Part shown: one piece after another, positions 6,714-8,506 of the stretch | Layout: the number at the start of each line of letters is the position of its first letter | Numbering within the stretch: position 1 is the first letter of the stretch | Program-made: the position numbers and the translations under genes | Source: Pseudomonadota bacterium | Lineage (GTDB): Bacteria; Pseudomonadota; Gammaproteobacteria; Xanthomonadales; Xanthomonadaceae | Direction of reading: 5' to 3' | Length of the DNA: 8,506 nt | Assembly: GCA_023439425.1 (NCBI GenBank) | Contig: JAEXNZ010000008.1 | Span: 1 to 8,506 of the forward strand | The notes under the pieces: generated by a model | What the model was told of the DNA's origin: nothing | Database searches by the model: none | Seen by the model: only the letters and a program-made list of their open reading frames with translations

Positions 6714-6905
6714 GCTGTTGGCTTTTGGCGAAAAGCCGGTGCTCACGGGTTCTCTGGCTTGGCGGCCCGGGATGGGCGTTCCGGGGGACGCCGCAAGTAC
6801 ATCCTTGTAGGCTCAATCGCCGCATCCATGCGGCTCATGCCCCCTCCAGCCCACCCCGACCCGCCACGACAAATGGTCGGTGGCCATGGGAAATCAAAAC
6901 CCATC
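6714..6905. repeat. Candidate dispersed intergenic element with several hairpins
   Basis: The stretch holds GGCTTTT-ggcg-AAAAGCC (6720-6737), GCCGCAT-cc-ATGCGGC (6819-6834) and ATGGG-N9-CCCAT (6886-6904). The block around GGGGGACGCCGCAAGTACAT and CTTGTAGGCTC (6784-6814), followed by the GCCGCAT hairpin and a C-rich run, resembles an intergenic sequence I recall recurring in Xanthomonas, Stenotrophomonas and Lysobacter genomes. That recollection is untested. No gene with a ribosome binding site is seen here. Open frames on the plus strand (6635-6994 and 6759-7052) lack support. Confidence 0.45.
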
Positions 6906-6910
6906 CATCG

Positions 6911-6995
6911 CCTGTCGGTGCACTGTTCCTGTCAATGCACTGGCCCTGTCAATGCACTGGCCCCGTCGGTGCACTCATCCTGTCGGTGCACTGAC
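6911..6995. repeat. 17-bp tandem repeat, five exact periods
   Basis: Five contiguous 17-bp units start at 6911, 6928, 6945, 6962 and 6979. The pattern is CCTGTC, then GG or AA, then TGCACT and three variable bases; unit 4 has CCCGTC. Units 1, 4 and 5 carry GG, and units 2 and 3, which are identical, carry AA. The centre GTGCAC of the GG units is a palindrome, and GTCGGTGCACTGAC is a near-palindrome. The period has no length variation. The array ends 534 bp upstream of the RHH gene. It is unrelated in sequence to the 23-bp array. Confidence 0.9.
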
Positions 6996-7007
6996 CTGCT
7001 TTGGTGG

Positions 7008-7026
7008 GATCGGTCGAAAGACGATC
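7008..7026 (+). other. Small GAAA-loop hairpin after the 17-bp array
   Basis: GATCGGTC (7008-7015) and GACGATC (7020-7026) pair with one bulged G around a GAAA loop, a GNRA tetraloop in RNA. No T-run follows, so it is not a standard terminator. Its role is unknown. Confidence 0.4.
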
Positions 7027-7070
7027 GCCCTGAAACAACCCAAGTTCTTTAACGCATGAACCCGGATCGA

Positions 7071-7260
7071 AACGCGCCCCAATGACGCACACGACCCGCA
7101 TCCCAACACGTCACCCGGCGTAAACCCCCACGCACGTCACACTTCGAAACATCAACCTCCGGTCGATTCCGACATCGCGCCCCGACACCCGCCTCCCGCG
7201 CACCAAACCTCTCGCCTCCCGCACGCGCCAATCGCGTCACACGATTTGCTGAAGCGCCAA
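7071..7260 (+). other. C-rich, G-poor tract (possible Rho loading region)
   Basis: By hand count the plus strand between 7081 and 7260 has 82 C and 32 G in 180 bases, with few possible hairpins. This unstructured, C>G composition is what Rho utilisation sites look like. It would affect rightward transcripts that pass the receptor terminator, before they reach the RHH gene. No gene is seen: the minus-strand open frame at 7049-7240 has no ribosome binding site or recognisable product. AAAAAA (7259-7264) and TTTTTT (7292-7297) just beyond mark a local AT-rich patch. Confidence 0.4.
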
Positions 7261-7320
7261 AAAATCGCCACGATTCTTTCGCAATTGCCTGTTTTTTCCA
7301 TCACGGCATTCCAGCAGAGT

Positions 7321-7529
7321 GGCCCCGGGAGCGTAGAAACTCCGGGAAGTAATTAACATGTTGTCCTGCGCTGGAACTGCTCATGTCCTGCGGCGGGAGG
7401 GTGGCTAATACAACACCCCCATGGGGGGAAATACGCCCGCCGTCATTGTTTTGTTGATTACACCCGCGGTTTCTAACCTCCCGACCCCTCGCCGTCCTGG
7501 CAGGGGTCAACGCGTTCTGGAGGTTAACC
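7321..7529 (+). promoter_or_regulatory. Promoter and hairpin leader of the RHH gene
   Basis: Candidate promoter: TTGTTG (7451-7456) and TCTAAC (7472-7477) at 15 bp, both imperfect. A transcript starting near 7483 would begin with a hairpin: GACCCCT (7483-7489) with AGGGGTC (7502-7508), extended inside by GCC/GGC around GTCCT, about 10 bp with one bulge. The ribosome binding site GGAGG lies at 7519-7523, 6 nt before the ATG. Upstream are a bulged hairpin, CCCGGGAG with CTCCGGG (7324-7346), and a 12-bp palindrome CCCCCATGGGGG (7416-7427). Autorepression at such palindromes is usual for RHH antitoxins, but no operator can be assigned. Confidence 0.4.
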
Positions 7530-7763
7530 ATGCAGAAGCCGAAATGGGTCCGCGCGAAAGTGGAAGACGACCTGCGCCGCCACTTCAAGTCGGTGGTGAC
7601 ACAGGGGCAGTACTCGCCTTCCGAAGCCATTCGCATGTTCATGCGGCGCGTCGTCAGGATTCCCCACGCAACCGAACCGCTGGCAGTGAACAAAGCCATC
7701 AAACGGGCGGCCGATGACGTAGCCAACGAAATCCGTAGCGACGCGCCATGCGCGTCCCCATGA
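7530..7763 (+). CDS. RelB/DinJ-like ribbon-helix-helix protein, orphan antitoxin type
   Basis: A 77-residue DNA-binding protein. WVRAKV (6-11) is the likely ribbon strand, DDLRRHFKSVVTQ (13-25) helix A, and SPSEAIRMFMRRVVR (29-43) helix B. The order, with Arg in the strand, a Ser-x-Ser-Glu-Ala-Ile-Arg type turn and then RRVV and a short P-rich segment, matches RelB/DinJ antitoxins. The tail (50-77) is where such proteins bind their toxin. The start at 7530 has a strong GGAGG. No RelE/YafQ-type toxin follows: the next 143 bases hold only a 19-codon frame, then comes the lipoprotein. It may therefore be a solitary regulator, an antitoxin that lost its toxin, or the partner of a toxin elsewhere. 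The call as RelB/DinJ is by eye, without a profile search. Confidence 0.75.
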   Translation: MQKPKWVRAKVEDDLRRHFKSVVTQGQYSPSEAIRMFMRRVVRIPHATEPLAVNKAIKRAADDVANEIRSDAPCASP

Positions 7764-7819
7764 CCCCCACCCCGCGCAACCGCCACTGGAGGCCGCCATT
7801 ACCGGCGGCCCATCGCTGA
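7760..7819 (+). other. 19-codon frame coupled to the RHH gene by ATGA, with hairpin
   Basis: ATG at 7760 overlaps the RHH stop as ATGA, the arrangement common between antitoxin and toxin genes. It encodes only 19 residues (Arg, Pro and Ala rich, MTPTPRNRHWRPPLPAAHR). GGCCGCC-attacc-GGCGGCC (7791-7810) is a perfect 7-bp hairpin inside it, without a T-run. It may be a toxin remnant, a leader peptide or chance; nothing in it resembles a known toxin. Confidence 0.25.
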
Positions 7820-7906
7820 CGAACAGCAAACGTCACCCCATGTCGCGCCTGACCTCCACTGAGTGGCATCCCGCCATGATCCGCGCATGCATCACGGAGT
7901 TGCCCC

Positions 7907-8473
7907 ATGACGTTCCATTTCAACGCATGTCGCGCCACTGCCTGCGCTCTCGCTACAGCGATGGCGGTTGCCTTGGCCGGCTGCACAGGAGATCAGGTGA
8001 AACCCAGCTATTCCAGTTCCAGTCTTGAGCCGATCACTGCAAACCAGGTGCCGGTGGAAACTCCGCAACAGCCGTCCAGCGCACGATCACTGAGTGATAT
8101 CTCCGAGCGGCTGCACCAGCAGGCCATTGACGGCGTCCATCGCTTGGATGCCAGCCTGGGCCGGGAGCCAGATGCGGCGAGCGAGCGGATGGCGGCCAGT
8201 CTGGCGCATCTGGCGCGCGCCACCGGCTTCAGCCAGATCGATCACGTTCTGCTGGGTAGACCCACCGATGTGACACCGGAATCGCAGAACGTGTTCATTG
8301 TGCAGGGAATGCTGGGTGAGGCGTCGCATCGTCGTGCGTACATGAGCGTACCCGGGGCGCTGCGTGAGCCGGCAGAAGACTCACTGCTGAAGCTGGAGGA
8401 CCTGGATGCGACGCTGGCGGCGGAGCAGGAGGCGCGCGAGATGGGATTCGAAGTGGTTCGGCGGCGGGTGTGA
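7907..8473 (+). CDS. Lipoprotein with an XVIPCD-like domain
   Basis: 188 residues, with a lipoprotein signal peptide (hydrophobic 10-22, lipobox L23-A-G-C26). Residue +2 is Thr, not Asp, which favours the outer membrane. A low-complexity Ser/Pro/Gln linker (30-62) is followed by a domain at about 67-165 that resembles the XVIPCD of Xanthomonadales type IV secretion effectors: LHQQAIDGVHRLDASLGREP (69-88), ASERMAASLAHLA, IDHVLLGR (111-118), QNVFIVQG (127-134) and HRRAYMSVPGAL. In effectors this domain is C-terminal and is bound by VirD4; a toxin domain precedes it. Here only the signal and linker precede it, so this is not a normal effector. GGAG (7896-7899) at 7 nt supports the start. Immunity lipoproteins of that system normally lack XVIPCD. 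Function unknown; the domain call is from memory. Confidence 0.8.
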   Translation: MTFHFNACRATACALATAMAVALAGCTGDQVKPSYSSSSLEPITANQVPVETPQQPSSARSLSDISERLHQQAIDGVHRLDASLGREPDAASERMAASLAHLARATGFSQIDHVLLGRPTDVTPESQNVFIVQGMLGEASHRRAYMSVPGALREPAEDSLLKLEDLDATLAAEQEAREMGFEVVRRRV

Positions 8474-8476
8474 GCG

Positions 8477-8506
8477 ATGGCTGTGGAGCAAGTACCGCTG
8501 TTGATC
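8477..8506 (+). CDS. Possible start of a further gene, cut by the window end
   Basis: ATG at 8477, three bases after the lipoprotein stop, opens a frame MAVEQVPLLI that runs off the window. The close spacing suggests an operon with the lipoprotein. No clear Shine-Dalgarno (only GGCGGGTG upstream) and only ten codons are visible, so the product cannot be named. Confidence 0.3.
   Translation, partial: MAVEQVPLLI

Noticed and set aside
5956..6825. Minus-strand open frame crossing the 23-bp repeats into the receptor 3' end
   Set aside because: Most of it is antisense to the receptor or translated tandem repeat (MQSGMPIAC style), with no start signal.
6541..6995. CRISPR array
   Set aside because: The two arrays have periods of 23 and 17 bp with no unique spacers, and no cas genes are present.
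6541..6995. Iteron-type replication origin
   Set aside because: There are direct repeats of iteron length, but no rep gene, no DnaA boxes that I can see and no adjoining AT-rich unwinding region.
6759..7052. Plus-strand open frame through the dispersed element and the 17-bp repeats
   Set aside because: It is translated repeat (SVHCSCQCTGPVNALAPSVH) without a start signal or conserved product.
7416..7427. 12-bp palindrome CCCCCATGGGGG as a specific operator
   Set aside because: It is a single short palindrome in GC-rich DNA with no second copy and no link to the promoter, so I only mention it in the leader entry.
7421..7717. Plus-strand open frame starting in the 12-bp palindrome and overlapping the RHH gene
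   Set aside because: It overlaps the better supported RHH gene in another frame, has no ribosome binding site, and its sequence has no family features.

Overview
The window looks like chromosome of a Stenotrophomonas species (Xanthomonadaceae, Gammaproteobacteria). Three things point there. It carries a divergent class A beta-lactamase and LysR regulator pair of the L2/AmpR type. GC-rich intergenic hairpins headed by GTAG, like the SMAG REP family of S. maltophilia, are scattered through it. Its last full gene is a lipoprotein with a domain that resembles the Xanthomonadales XVIPCD. The beta-lactamase differs from the S. maltophilia L2 sequence I remember, so another Stenotrophomonas species or a divergent lineage is likely. 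This is inference; no database was searched.

Layout. (a) 1-2062: blaL2 (minus) and ampR (plus) diverge from a shared 218-bp control region and are flanked by GTAG hairpins. The stop codon of each gene is the TAG of a flanking GTAG. Two more GTAG hairpins of a second type lie between the predicted blaL2 promoter and its start codon. (b) 2070-3947: yheS (minus), an ABC-F ribosome-associated ATPase, converges on ampR across an inverted hairpin pair. (c) 4126-6513: a large TonB-dependent outer-membrane receptor (plus), followed by a good intrinsic terminator. (d) 6514-7529: about 1 kb with no convincing gene. It holds a 23-bp tandem repeat, a GTAG hairpin, a probable dispersed Xanthomonadaceae intergenic element, a second unrelated tandem repeat (five exact 17-bp periods), a long C-rich and G-poor tract, and then the leader of the next gene. 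(e) 7530-8506: a small ribbon-helix-helix protein of RelB/DinJ antitoxin type with no recognisable toxin partner, a lipoprotein with an XVIPCD-like domain, and possibly the first ten codons of another gene.

How the parts work together. AmpR should activate blaL2 in response to muropeptides that build up under beta-lactam stress, and the lactamase should reach the periplasm through Tat. yheS and the receptor look like unrelated housekeeping and uptake genes. The right end is the least understood part. An XVIPCD normally marks effectors of the antibacterial X-T4SS, and here it sits on a short lipoprotein with no room for a toxin domain, next to an orphan antitoxin-like protein.
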